Shown here piece by piece: positions 24,692 to 33,099 of a stretch of DNA of 35,911 nt (its first letter is position 1; every line of letters begins with the position of its first letter). The notes under the pieces were generated by a model. The model did not search any database, was not told the origin of the DNA, and was given only the letters and a program-made list of their open reading frames with translations. The DNA is from DASVAL01 sp035649575. GTDB taxonomy: Bacteria > Planctomycetota > UBA1135 > UBA2386. The position numbers and the translations under genes are program-made. The DNA lies in the NCBI GenBank assembly GCA_035649575.1, contig DASRJH010000100.1:1-35911 (forward strand), written 5' to 3'.

Positions 24692-27280
24692 ATGAGCCCC
24701 GGTCCATTCATGCGACTTTCTGTTCTTGCCATTTCCACATTGCTCTCGCCAATGCTGCGGGCGCAGACGCGCGTCCCCGAAGTCGAACCGAACAACACGC
24801 CCGCCACCGCGCAGGCGATCCTCGTCGGCGACCAGATCGACTGCAACCTCGTGCTCGTGGCCGGGGAGCAGGATTGGTTCAGCTTCACGCTCGCCGCGGC
24901 GGGCCGCATCCGCGTGCACACGAGTGGCATCAACACCACCGCGGACACGCGCATCGCGCTGCTCGACGGTACCGGCACGACCTACCTCGCGATCGACGAC
25001 GACGCGCGCGGCGGGACGCAGAGCTGGTCCAGCGAAGTCCAGCTCAACGTCGCGGCCGGCAGCTACATGGTCCAGGTCGTCCCCTTCGATGCCGCCGCGA
25101 CGGGCCTGTACTCGCTCGAGGTCGCGAGCATCACGCCGGTCGTCTATGACGGCGTCGAGGCAGAGCCGAACGACACGCACACCACGGCGACCCCGACGGG
25201 CGTTCTCGGCGTCGGCGTCAAGCGCTTCCACGGCGCGCTGAGTCCGAACGCGATCGTGGCCTCGGGCTCGGTGGACCTGCCCGCGATCCCGCCGGTCGTG
25301 TTCAGCGGCGTCTGCGCTGCCTCCACGGCGCTGATCAGCGGCTCCGTCGCGGCTGCCCCCGCCACGACGACGACCGTGACGCAGACCACGCCGCTGTCGC
25401 AGCCGGCCGCGAACCCGCTGCTGGCCTCGTATGTGCCCGGCATGAACATCCGGATGACCAGCGGCGCGAACGCCGGCCTCGCGCGCCTGATCACGTCCAA
25501 CACGGCGTTCTCGGTCACCGCCGCCGGGTTCCCGGTCGCCAGCTCGTCCGGCGACACCTGGGACATCGTCACCACCAACACGACGGCCGTCACGTGGGTG
25601 AACTCGCTGCCGCTCGGCAGCCTGTATGTCGCGACCAGCGGCTACAGCATGACGATGACGAGCGGCGCCAATATCGGCCTCACCCGCACCATCTCGGCCA
25701 ACACGGGCCCATCGCCGTTCGGCTCGGAGATCACGACCGCCGCCTGGCCGGTGGCCAACTCCCCGGGCGACACGTTCGACATCACCTGCACCGGCTCGAC
25801 GACGACGTTCCGCGTGGTTGGTGGTCTCGTCGCGAACATCTACAACCCGACCACCGGCATCACGGGCAGTACAGCCGGCCTCGGGCACTACCACGTGCGC
25901 TTCACGAGCGGCGTGAACGCCGGTCTCACGCGCCAGATCTGCGGCAACACGGCCGCCAGCCTCACGCTGGCTTCCGCGCTGACCGCGGCCCCGGGCGCCG
26001 GTGACACGTTCGACATCGAGCGAGCCGACAGCGACTACTACCAGGTCGTCCTGACCGCACCGAGCACGGGCTTCTGGTTCCAGATCAACGAGGGTGACGC
26101 ACCCGCGGTCTTCGGCCACCGCTACGAGCTCTACGACGCCGCGGGCAACGCGCTGCTGCCGGCGAGCTCGCTGCAGCTGCCGGCCTTCGGCACGCAACAA
26201 GCCGTCTGCGGCAACCTGGCTGCACGCACCTCGTCGGCGCGCGTCTGGCCGGCCGGCACCTACTACGTCGCGGTCCGCAACCCGCTGGCGCCGTTCACCG
26301 CGGCGACGACGATGCCGGGCGGCGTGATCCCGTCGGGCAACTACATGCTCGAGGTGTTCACGATGCCGATGGACACCGGCGGCACCATCAACGAGGTCGA
26401 AGCAGTCGGCGTCCAGACCAACAACACCGTGGCGACTGCCGAGCCGTTCGTGCCCGGTCAGGTCGTTCGCGGCAACGTGACGGCCAGCACCGGCACGGAC
26501 GCGTCCGACTGGTATGGCCCGCTCGTCCTCGCCGTGCCGAGCGCGATCTCCTTCCAGACGCGCCGCAACGCGGCGTCGCCGGCTGCGAGCCAGATGCTGG
26601 ACAGCACGGTCAACCTGCGCACCAGCACCGGCGTCGTCGCCCTGGCGGCGACCAGCGGCAACGTGCTCGACGCGCCGGTCCCCGGCTCGACGAGCAGCCT
26701 GCACGGCCGCCAGGTCGTGACGTTCTTCCTGGCGCCGGACACCTACTACATCGAAGTCGCCGCGCCGGGCACGACAGCCTTCCCGTTGGCGCAACAGTTC
26801 GGCGACTACGAGCTGGAGACCAGCGTGCTGATCCCCGCGCCATACGTGCTGGCCAGCTACGGGACGTTCGCGTCGAACGCGGGTTGCGGCGCTGCGCCGC
26901 AGCCGGTGCTGACCCGCCAGTTCACGACGGAAGTGCCGGCGACCGGCAACCTGTTCTCGCGGCAGATCACGAGCCTGACGCCGAGCTGGGTCGGCCTGCA
27001 CGTGATCGGCATCTCGAACATCCCGCCGTTCGACCTGGCGATCCCGTTCGGCGGCACGCTCGGCGCGTGCTTCCTGAACGTCAGCCCCGACGTGATCAAC
27101 ACGGTGTTGAGCGACCCCGCCGGCAACGTCGAGCTCCAGATCTTCATCCCGGGTTCCATCGCGCTGCGCGGCGCGGTGCTGTGGGAGCAGGCCATGGACC
27201 TCGACCTGACGGCCCCGAACGGGTTCTTCCTGCAGCCCGGCAACTACGGCCGCTTCATCGTCGGCGAGCGCACCTTCTAG
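24692..27280 (+). CDS. Exported PPC-domain protein with internal triplicated insertion and shared-type C-terminal module
   Basis: The start is ATG 24692 or ATG 24710; both precede a signal peptide (MRLSVLAISTLLSPMLRAQ) and neither has a clear ribosome site. The 862-residue protein begins with a bacterial pre-peptidase C-terminal (PPC) domain: EVEPNNTPATAQ, QDWFSFTL, RIALLDGTG. A second starts at EAEPNDTHTTATPTG (about residue 155) and seems to resume at SDYYQVVLTAPSTGFWFQI (about 449). Between them are three units of about 45 residues of the type MTSGANAGLxRxI ... GDTFDI. A third PPC-like unit follows (EVEAVGVQTNNTVATAEP, about 567). The C-terminal module has NAGCGAAP and GACFLNVSPDV. PPC domains usually occur in secreted proteins, often beside proteases; no protease is fused here. 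Confidence 0.85.
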   Translation: MSPGPFMRLSVLAISTLLSPMLRAQTRVPEVEPNNTPATAQAILVGDQIDCNLVLVAGEQDWFSFTLAAAGRIRVHTSGINTTADTRIALLDGTGTTYLAIDDDARGGTQSWSSEVQLNVAAGSYMVQVVPFDAAATGLYSLEVASITPVVYDGVEAEPNDTHTTATPTGVLGVGVKRFHGALSPNAIVASGSVDLPAIPPVVFSGVCAASTALISGSVAAAPATTTTVTQTTPLSQPAANPLLASYVPGMNIRMTSGANAGLARLITSNTAFSVTAAGFPVASSSGDTWDIVTTNTTAVTWVNSLPLGSLYVATSGYSMTMTSGANIGLTRTISANTGPSPFGSEITTAAWPVANSPGDTFDITCTGSTTTFRVVGGLVANIYNPTTGITGSTAGLGHYHVRFTSGVNAGLTRQICGNTAASLTLASALTAAPGAGDTFDIERADSDYYQVVLTAPSTGFWFQINEGDAPAVFGHRYELYDAAGNALLPASSLQLPAFGTQQAVCGNLAARTSSARVWPAGTYYVAVRNPLAPFTAATTMPGGVIPSGNYMLEVFTMPMDTGGTINEVEAVGVQTNNTVATAEPFVPGQVVRGNVTASTGTDASDWYGPLVLAVPSAISFQTRRNAASPAASQMLDSTVNLRTSTGVVALAATSGNVLDAPVPGSTSSLHGRQVVTFFLAPDTYYIEVAAPGTTAFPLAQQFGDYELETSVLIPAPYVLASYGTFASNAGCGAAPQPVLTRQFTTEVPATGNLFSRQITSLTPSWVGLHVIGISNIPPFDLAIPFGGTLGACFLNVSPDVINTVLSDPAGNVELQIFIPGSIALRGAVLWEQAMDLDLTAPNGFFLQPGNYGRFIVGERTF
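25439..26018 (+). repeat. Three imperfect internal repeats inside the second PPC domain
   Basis: Three units begin near 25439, 25646 and 25887. Each has a (M/F)TSG(A/V)NxGL(A/T)R motif and ends with GDT(W/F)DI. They are diverged from one another, unlike the homogeneous arrays in the two propeller genes, so this expansion is older. They lie between the two halves of the second PPC-like domain. Confidence 0.7.
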
Positions 27281-27301
27281 CCCTGGCCCCGAGCGACCTG
27301 A

Positions 27302-27323
27302 CCGCCGCCGCGAGGCGGCGGTT
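27302..27323 (+). terminator. Strong GC hairpin after the PPC gene
   Basis: CCGCCGCC (27302-27309), loop GCGA, GGCGGCGG (27314-27321) followed by TT form a perfect 8-bp stem with a stable GNRA tetraloop, 22 bases after the stop of the PPC-domain gene. This is the clearest factor-independent terminator-like structure in the window, despite a short T-run. Confidence 0.65.
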
Positions 27324-27503
27324 GCATGTACGGGCTCGTGGTCGTGGCCAACGCTGCGGCAACGCGACGCGAACGGTCTGCGGCGAAGGAGAGGACAAGT
27401 TCACGGGAGCCGGCGTTCGCGCAGCAACTCGCGTTCCGGTGCACGAAGGCCGCACGCGACTGCAGCCCTTGCGCGCGAACCCGGCCGCCGGTAGCACGCC
27501 GCC

Positions 27504-28976
27504 ATGCGGCAGAACCCTTCCCTGGCCGGGCGCGCGGTGCTGGCGATCGTGCTGATGGTCGGCTTCTACGCGCTGGCGCTCGGCATCTGCGCGACGCTCG
27601 CACTCGCGGTCTTCCACGACCTCGAGGGCCGGCGCGTGCACGCTAAGGTGATCCTGTTCGCGGTGATCACGATCGGCGTCCTGCTGTGGAGCGTGTTCCC
27701 GCGCGCCGTGAAGTTCCCCGACCCCGGCGTGAAGCTGCGCGAGGCGGACCAGCCCAGGCTCTGGCAGCTCGTGCGCAACGTCGCGCAGGCGGCGGGCCAG
27801 GAGCCGCCGCGCGAACTGTTCCTCGTCGACGACATCAATGCCTTCGTCGCCGAGCGCGGCAGCCGCATGGGGTTCGGCGGCTCGCGCGTGATGGGCATCG
27901 GCCTGCCGCTGCTGCAGGTCCTCAGCGTGACGCAGCTGAAGAGCGTTCTCGCGCACGAGTTCGGCCACTTCCACGGCGGCGACACGCGCCTCGGGCCGTT
28001 CATCTATCGCACGCGCGACGCAATCGGCCGCACGATCGTCAATCTGCGCAAGGCCGAGTCGATCGTCAGCAAGCCGTTCGAGTGGTATGGCAATCTGTTC
28101 CTGCGCGTGACCTACGGGATCTCGCGCGCGCAGGAGTTCGCGGCCGACGCGCTGTCCGTGCAACTCGTCGGCCTCGAGCCCGTGCAGACCGCGCTGCGCC
28201 GCGTCAACGAGACGGCGCCGCTGTACGAACAGTACGTCGACTCGGAGTTCCTGCCCGTGCTGAACCGCAAGGTGCGGCCGCCGCTCATGGAGGGCTTTGC
28301 GCTGTTCCTGTCGTCGCGCACGATCCGCGCCATGAGCGTGAAGGTCGGCGAGGAGGCGATGCAGGCGAAGGGCAACCCGTACGACAGCCACCCGCCGCTG
28401 TCGCAGCGGCTCGCCGCCGCCGCCGAGGTCGAGAAGCCGGGAGCGGAACGCGCAGCGGGCCCGCCGGCCTTGTCGCTGCTGCAGGGCGTCGACGCCCTCG
28501 AGGCGCAACTGCTCGTGTTCCAGACCGGCGCTGCCGAGATCGGCAAGCTGCCCGTCGCGACGTGGAAGGACGTCGCAGTGCCGACGGTCCTCGACCACTG
28601 GCGCCGCTTCGCCAACGACCACGGCCGCAAGCTGCCGCTCGTGCGCGCGGCCGACCTGGTCGCGAGGCGCCCCGAGCTCGCGCGGTTCGCTGCCGCTTTC
28701 AACCCGAAGATCCCGCTGAACGAACAACTCGCGGCCGGTGGCTGGGCGATGGGCGTGCTGCTCGGCCACGCGCTGGTGCAGGCGGGCTGGACGCTCGAGA
28801 CCGGTCCGGGCGATCCGGCCGTCGTCGTGCGCGGCGACGCGCGGCTCGAGCCGGGCGCGATCGGCAGGGAGTTGAGCGAAGGCAAGCTCTCGGCGACCGA
28901 GTGGAGCGACACCTGCGCCAAGGCAGCCATCGGCGACGTGATCATCGCGGGCCCCGATCTGCCGATCGCATCGTGA
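27504..28976 (+). CDS. M48-family membrane zinc metalloprotease
   Basis: This is a 490-residue protein. Two N-terminal membrane helices (AVLAIVLMVGFYALAL, VILFAVITIGVLLWSVF) precede the catalytic domain. The zinc motif HEFGH is at residues 151-155, with the third ligand in the EFAAD motif (Glu211), as in HtpX/Ste24-like M48 peptidases. PYDSHPPLSQRL (around residue 300) is also typical of the family. The C-terminal 170 residues, after the PxxSHPP motif, are an extra region of unknown role. Known relatives process membrane proteins or clear misfolded ones. A small membrane-protein gene begins 4 bases after its stop, so the two are likely in one operon. Both active-site signatures look intact. 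Confidence 0.93.
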   Translation: MRQNPSLAGRAVLAIVLMVGFYALALGICATLALAVFHDLEGRRVHAKVILFAVITIGVLLWSVFPRAVKFPDPGVKLREADQPRLWQLVRNVAQAAGQEPPRELFLVDDINAFVAERGSRMGFGGSRVMGIGLPLLQVLSVTQLKSVLAHEFGHFHGGDTRLGPFIYRTRDAIGRTIVNLRKAESIVSKPFEWYGNLFLRVTYGISRAQEFAADALSVQLVGLEPVQTALRRVNETAPLYEQYVDSEFLPVLNRKVRPPLMEGFALFLSSRTIRAMSVKVGEEAMQAKGNPYDSHPPLSQRLAAAAEVEKPGAERAAGPPALSLLQGVDALEAQLLVFQTGAAEIGKLPVATWKDVAVPTVLDHWRRFANDHGRKLPLVRAADLVARRPELARFAAAFNPKIPLNEQLAAGGWAMGVLLGHALVQAGWTLETGPGDPAVVVRGDARLEPGAIGRELSEGKLSATEWSDTCAKAAIGDVIIAGPDLPIAS

Positions 28977-28980
28977 CGCC

Positions 28981-29277
28981 ATGCGACGCCTCGCCCTCGT
29001 CGTTCTCGGAGTCGTCCTCTTCGCGATCGGAGCGTTTCCGACCGACGTACCCGAGCCGAACGGCCACACGCTCTACCTCGGCGTACTCGGCACGCCGCTG
29101 GCTCGTTTCCGGTCCATCGAGATCCACGAGGTAACAGCCAGTGTCACGCGGCACGAACTGAGCCACGAATGGGCGATCCAATTCATGTCGTTGTCGTTCG
29201 TCAGCCTCGTCGCAGGGATCGTGCTCATCTGCATCGCCGTCAGACCGCGACGAGCTCCGGCAACGACCGCGGCTTGA
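28981..29277 (+). CDS. Small membrane protein co-operonic with the M48 protease
   Basis: This 98-residue protein starts 4 bases after the protease stop. An N-terminal hydrophobic segment (LALVVLGVVLFAIGAF) and a C-terminal one (FMSLSFVSLVAGIVLICIAV) flank about 45 polar residues (including RFRSIEIHEVTASVTRHELS). A basic tail follows. Two membrane helices with a periplasmic or cytoplasmic loop are likely. I do not recognise the family. The tight spacing suggests a regulator, adaptor or substrate of the protease, which is inference. Confidence 0.75.
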   Translation: MRRLALVVLGVVLFAIGAFPTDVPEPNGHTLYLGVLGTPLARFRSIEIHEVTASVTRHELSHEWAIQFMSLSFVSLVAGIVLICIAVRPRRAPATTAA

Positions 29278-29298
29278 AGGCGCATCCCTGCAAGGGTC

Positions 29299-29370
29299 TC
29301 AGAAGGTTCCGAGAGTCAGCGTGAGCGCGTTCGTGCTGGTGAAAGCAGTGATGGCCCGGCCCCCGCGAAT
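29299..29370 (-). pseudogene. Stranded tail of a shared-module protein
   Basis: On the minus strand, beyond the stop of the lectin gene and in a different frame, about 23 codons read IRGGRAITAFTSTNALTLTLGTF and then stop at 29299-29301 (TGA). This closely matches the last residues of the Rax2-like protein at 1125-3539 (SITALTGTNALTLTIGSF). No start or upstream module is present in this frame. It looks like the leftover 3' end of a module-bearing gene whose remainder was lost or replaced by the lectin-TIG gene. Confidence 0.55.
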
Positions 29371-29375
29371 CGAGG

Positions 29376-31085
29376 TCAGTAGTATGTGTAGGTCGTCGTC
29401 GCGGTGCAGCCGCCGGGCGTGGTGACGACGACGGGCGCGATGCCCACGGCACCGGGCGGCGTGTACATGAGCAATGCAGTCGGCCCGGCGATCATCACGA
29501 CCGCGGCGGTGCCGCCGATCGTCACCGTCGTCCCGTACGCGAAGCCGCTGCCCTGGATCTGGAACGGCTGGCCACCCGCTGCCGGGCCGGAACTCCACGC
29601 GGTGCCTGTGATGACCGGCGTCGGGTTCACCGCGGCGGTCACCGACTGGTTGTCCGGGTTCGTGACCCTGAGCGTCGAGTTGCACGGCAGGCCGGCCGGA
29701 TACGCGAAGTCGATCCCGAGCGGGCCGAAGTACTGGAACGGGACCGCCGATCCGTTCACCGTCAGCTGCAACCCCGGCAAGAACCCGCTGCCGAGGATGC
29801 CGATCGGCTGTCCGGGCTGCGCGCTCGCGGGCGACACGGCGGAGATCACGGGCGGCGGCGCAGGCGCGAACGAGACGTCGATCGCATTCGTGACGCCGAA
29901 CGCGAGCGGGCTCGACGACGCGAGCATCACCGCCTGCAGGGTGAACGCGAGCGGCGTGGTGACGACCGCCGGCGGGATCGCGATCGTGTGCGGCGCAGGC
30001 AGCGCCGGCAGCAGCGCCGGGAACACGCCGAACGTGTCCGCGAGCACGAGGTCGAGCGGGCCCGCGGGCAGCACCGGGAAGCACGTTTCGCCGAAGCCGA
30101 GCTGCGTGCCGAACGCGCCGGGCTGCGGCAGCAGCGACAGGAACAGCACGTACGGGGCCCCCGGGCCGAACGCAGGCGGCGCGCCGATGCCGATGCCGAA
30201 CGACTGCCAGGTCGCGAGTTGGATCCGGCGGGCCACGCCGCCGCTGCTCGCCTGCACCGTGAGCACGTCCTGGCCCATCGAGCCGTCGTAGCACGGGTGC
30301 CGCAGCGGCGGCGAGGCCCACGCCCACGACAGGATATCGCACACCTCCGACAAGGCACCCGTGCGCGTCGTCGCACAGAAGCCGGCGTAGCCCGTTCCGT
30401 CCGGAAGCGCGACGCCCGGCGCGGGATTGCCGCTCGCGTAGAGCCCGCCGGCGACGAGGTCGTATGCGCGCGACAAGGCGGGCGTCGCGGCGCCGTCGAG
30501 GAACACTTCGATCAGGCCCGGCACGTAGCGCACCTGCATCGAGTGAACCTGGCCGTCGGCCAGGTTCACGGCCGGTGTCGTGCGCGCGATCGAATATCCC
30601 TCGTGCTCGTTGTTGGGCAGCGCGCCGCGCGTGTGGATCGACAGCTCGTTCGCGCTCGTGTCGCCGAGCTGGCTGTCCACGAACGTGTCGTACTCGATCG
30701 CGATCGACCAGCCGATGCCGACCTGGTTGAAGGGTCCGACGCCATAACCGAGACCGAACCCCGTCCCGGCCTGCGCCGCCGCGCCGTAGGGGTGCCCGTG
30801 GAGCACGAACACCATGCCTTCGCCCTGGGACGCGCCACCTGCCGGCGTGATGCGGAAGGTGAAGATCGTGTCGAAGCCGGCGACGGCATGCAGCGGCGTC
30901 TGCCGCCACGCCCAGCCCGCCTGGTTCGCGACGTTGTCGGTCAGGCGCAGCACGTTGCCGGTCCGCACCGCGTTGCCGAGCAGCGTGAGGCCCGCCGTGC
31001 TGCTGAAGTCGGTGTACAGGAACGACTGCGCTCCGGCGCCCGCGGCGGCGAGCGCACAGAAGGGGAACGCCAAGACGTGGTTCAT
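29376..31085 (-). CDS. Exported L-type lectin-like protein with module-like middle domain and two TIG domains
   Basis: I chose ATG 31085 because a signal peptide follows (MNHVLAFPFCALAAAGAGAQ); the frame is open to 31163. The 569-residue protein begins with an L-type (legume-like) lectin domain, about 20-255: GEGMVFVLHG, IAIEYDTFVD, ANELSIHTRG, DGQVHSMQVRYVPG and GYAGFCATTRTG, which are the usual carbohydrate-domain strands. Residues about 255-410 resemble the shared C-terminal module (HPCYDGSMGQD, GFGETCFPVLPAGPL, FTLQAVMLASS) but lie internally. Two IPT/TIG Ig-like units follow: PPVISAVSPASAQPGQPI and GSGFLPGLQLTVNG, then a second with GSGFAYGTTVTIGG. Sugar binding at the cell surface is the likely role. 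Confidence 0.87.
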   Translation of the reverse strand: MNHVLAFPFCALAAAGAGAQSFLYTDFSSTAGLTLLGNAVRTGNVLRLTDNVANQAGWAWRQTPLHAVAGFDTIFTFRITPAGGASQGEGMVFVLHGHPYGAAAQAGTGFGLGYGVGPFNQVGIGWSIAIEYDTFVDSQLGDTSANELSIHTRGALPNNEHEGYSIARTTPAVNLADGQVHSMQVRYVPGLIEVFLDGAATPALSRAYDLVAGGLYASGNPAPGVALPDGTGYAGFCATTRTGALSEVCDILSWAWASPPLRHPCYDGSMGQDVLTVQASSGGVARRIQLATWQSFGIGIGAPPAFGPGAPYVLFLSLLPQPGAFGTQLGFGETCFPVLPAGPLDLVLADTFGVFPALLPALPAPHTIAIPPAVVTTPLAFTLQAVMLASSSPLAFGVTNAIDVSFAPAPPPVISAVSPASAQPGQPIGILGSGFLPGLQLTVNGSAVPFQYFGPLGIDFAYPAGLPCNSTLRVTNPDNQSVTAAVNPTPVITGTAWSSGPAAGGQPFQIQGSGFAYGTTVTIGGTAAVVMIAGPTALLMYTPPGAVGIAPVVVTTPGGCTATTTYTYY

Positions 31086-31434
31086 GGGCGGCACCACAAG
31101 AACGAGAAGGGCGCCATCATAACGAAGGGCCGGGGCGCGCCCGCGTCTTCGGCGCTCAGGCATAGAAGAACGGGTCGAGCACGCGCACTTCGGTGACGTG
31201 GTCGATCGGCAGGACCCCTTGCCAAGGGACGCTTCGCTCCGCGGCAGCCAAGGCGGGTTACGGAACGGAGAGTTGCCGACGGAACCGTGACTCGGGGGCG
31301 CGCAAGCCGGCCGGGGGAGATTGCCAGATGTAACGGATCCTCAATCGCGGCTCGGCCGTCTGACACGCAGTTTGTTCCCGGTTTTTCTCGTAGGGCCCCT
31401 TCTCGTCCGGCGCCCCTCCCCGCGCCATCAAACC
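31086..31434. other. Divergent intergenic region between lectin and module-protein genes
   Basis: These 349 bases must contain promoters for both flanking exported-protein genes. Apart from the possible relic at 31156-31257 I see no gene. A T-rich stretch (GTTCCCGGTTTTTCTCGTAG, 31374-31393) about 45 bases before the downstream start is the only low-GC patch. I cannot define a -35/-10 pair. Confidence 0.35.
31156..31257 (-). pseudogene. Possible relic of a protein C-terminus (unidentified)
   Basis: Between a TAA (31258-31260) and a TGA (31156-31158) the minus strand reads 33 codons including SVPWQGVLPIDHVTEV and RVLDPFFYA. The composition is protein-like rather than random, with no start codon or ribosome site. 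I do not recognise the family. Chance cannot be excluded for so short a frame. Confidence 0.25.
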
Positions 31435-32991
31435 ATGTCCACTCCCATCAAGTCCCTTGCCGCGGCGGCGTTGTTCGCCTCGGTTGCTCTCAGCCAGGTC
31501 GCGATCCCGCCGCACTCGGCCACCTACAACGGCTTCAGCCGCGGCTTCTACTTCGTCGCCCAGACGCCCTTCTTCATCACGCAGCTCGAGCTGCCTACGA
31601 ACGCGCAGCAGGCGGGTGATACTGCGAGCTTCCTGGTCCGCATCAACGGCGCGGTCGCACTGCACAGCGTCGGCAACGTCGGCCCGTCGATCCCGACCTG
31701 CCTCCCCGTGCAGATCAACGACCAGGTCGACGTCATCGGCAACTGGTCGCCCGCGGTCCCCGGCAACTTCACCGCCCACAACAGCTACACCGCGAGCATG
31801 ACCAGCTTCGCGACGACGATCGAAGGCGTGCCGCACACGATCCAGCGCGTCGGCTGGCAGTGGGACATCGGCGTCACGCCGCTGACGGGCCCCTACCTCC
31901 CGCCGACCACCGGCCAAATGGGTCGCGTCCTCATGTACACGAGCGCCGTCGCGACCTGCGCGACCAACACGACGCTCGGCGTCGGCTGCATTGCATCCTT
32001 CACGTCGTTCTACGAGAACTTCCCGAGCGCAGCCACTTTCGACCTCGCCAACACCGCGATCACGATGCTGAGCACCGGCAGCGGCTACGTCGTGACGCCA
32101 GGCGGCGCGTATCTGCCGGTCGGTTCGGTCCAGGCCGTGCCCACGGTGCTCGGGCTCGGCGACGACACCGCCGTCACGCAGTTGTTCACGACCGGCTCGT
32201 TCCCCGGAGCGGCCGGCGGCCTGACGGTCTGCTCGAACGGCTTCGTCTCGCTCGCGCCCGGCAACGGCACCGCCTTCACGCCGGCTGTCCCCACGCTGCT
32301 CAACGACCCGCAGACCTCGTTCCGGTGCTGGCACGACTTCAACCCGACGATCGTCGGCAGCGGCCAGGTCAAGTGGGAAGAGAGTGCAGCCGTCACCGTG
32401 GTCACGTGGGACGGGGTCTGGGACTTCAGCGGTACCAGCGCCCTGGACGCGAGCAACCTGCAGTTCCAGTTCTACTCGAACGGCACCGTCGTGATCGCGT
32501 GGGGCACCGTGTCCACCCTCGGCGTCAGCGGCACCGGGTTCCTCGTCGGCCACTCACCGGGCGGCCCGTCTGCCAATCCGGGCAACACGGACCTGTCGGC
32601 ACTGGCCGCGCTCGTGCTCGGCACGACCGACGTGATTCCGCTCGGTCTCAGTGCGACCTCACGGCCGGTCACGGGCACGAGCTGGAACCTCCAGGTCAAC
32701 GACATCCCGGCTACGCAGTTCATCGGCGTGGACATCTTCGGCCTGTCCGACCCGGGCGTCCCGGACCTGTTCTTCATCGGCATGCCGGGCTGCGGCCTGC
32801 GCTCGTCGCTCGACGTGTTGAACGCCTATGTCGGCGCCGGCCCGCACTCGTACAGCCTGGCCATCCCGAGCAATCCGTCGCTGGTGGGCGTGCACATCTA
32901 CACCACGGCCGCGTCCTTCCAGATTCCGCCGGTCAACGCCTTCGGCGCGATCACCTCGAACGGCATCGACGGCTTGATCGGCAACCTCTGA
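31435..32991 (+). CDS. Exported protein of unknown N-terminal fold with shared C-terminal module
   Basis: I chose ATG 31435 because a signal peptide follows (MSTPIKSLAAAALFASVALSQ); the frame is open upstream to 31321 without one. The 518-residue protein has an N-terminal beta-rich domain (YNGFSRGFYFVAQTPFFITQ) with no recognised family. A middle region (about 255-395) has NGFVSLAPGNGTAF, CWHDFNPT, VVTWDGVWDF, QFQFYSNGTVVIAWG and GFLVGHSPGG, which loosely resembles nidogen-like extracellular domains. The C-terminal 125 residues are a variant of the shared module that keeps MPGCGLRSSLD and SLAIPSNPSLVGV but lacks the first cysteine. No catalytic motif is visible. A hairpin at 33017-33058 may terminate it. 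Confidence 0.87.
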   Translation: MSTPIKSLAAAALFASVALSQVAIPPHSATYNGFSRGFYFVAQTPFFITQLELPTNAQQAGDTASFLVRINGAVALHSVGNVGPSIPTCLPVQINDQVDVIGNWSPAVPGNFTAHNSYTASMTSFATTIEGVPHTIQRVGWQWDIGVTPLTGPYLPPTTGQMGRVLMYTSAVATCATNTTLGVGCIASFTSFYENFPSAATFDLANTAITMLSTGSGYVVTPGGAYLPVGSVQAVPTVLGLGDDTAVTQLFTTGSFPGAAGGLTVCSNGFVSLAPGNGTAFTPAVPTLLNDPQTSFRCWHDFNPTIVGSGQVKWEESAAVTVVTWDGVWDFSGTSALDASNLQFQFYSNGTVVIAWGTVSTLGVSGTGFLVGHSPGGPSANPGNTDLSALAALVLGTTDVIPLGLSATSRPVTGTSWNLQVNDIPATQFIGVDIFGLSDPGVPDLFFIGMPGCGLRSSLDVLNAYVGAGPHSYSLAIPSNPSLVGVHIYTTAASFQIPPVNAFGAITSNGIDGLIGNL

Positions 32992-33016
32992 TCCGGGTAG
33001 CAAATTCCCATGCGTG

Positions 33017-33058
33017 ACGACGGCTACGCTGCCTCCGGCGGCGTGGCCGCCGTCGTTT
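33017..33058 (+). terminator. Hairpin with short T-run after the module-protein gene
   Basis: ACGACGGC (33017-33024) pairs with GCCGTCGT (33049-33056), followed by TT. Inside the loop, CGGCGG and CCGCC(G) could pair as a nested stem. It lies 26 bases after the stop of the gene at 31435-32991 and fits a factor-independent terminator, though the T-run is short. Confidence 0.5.
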
Positions 33059-33099
33059 CCGGGAGGGCAACACGAGACGGTGCCCGGCGCTGTGCGGCC

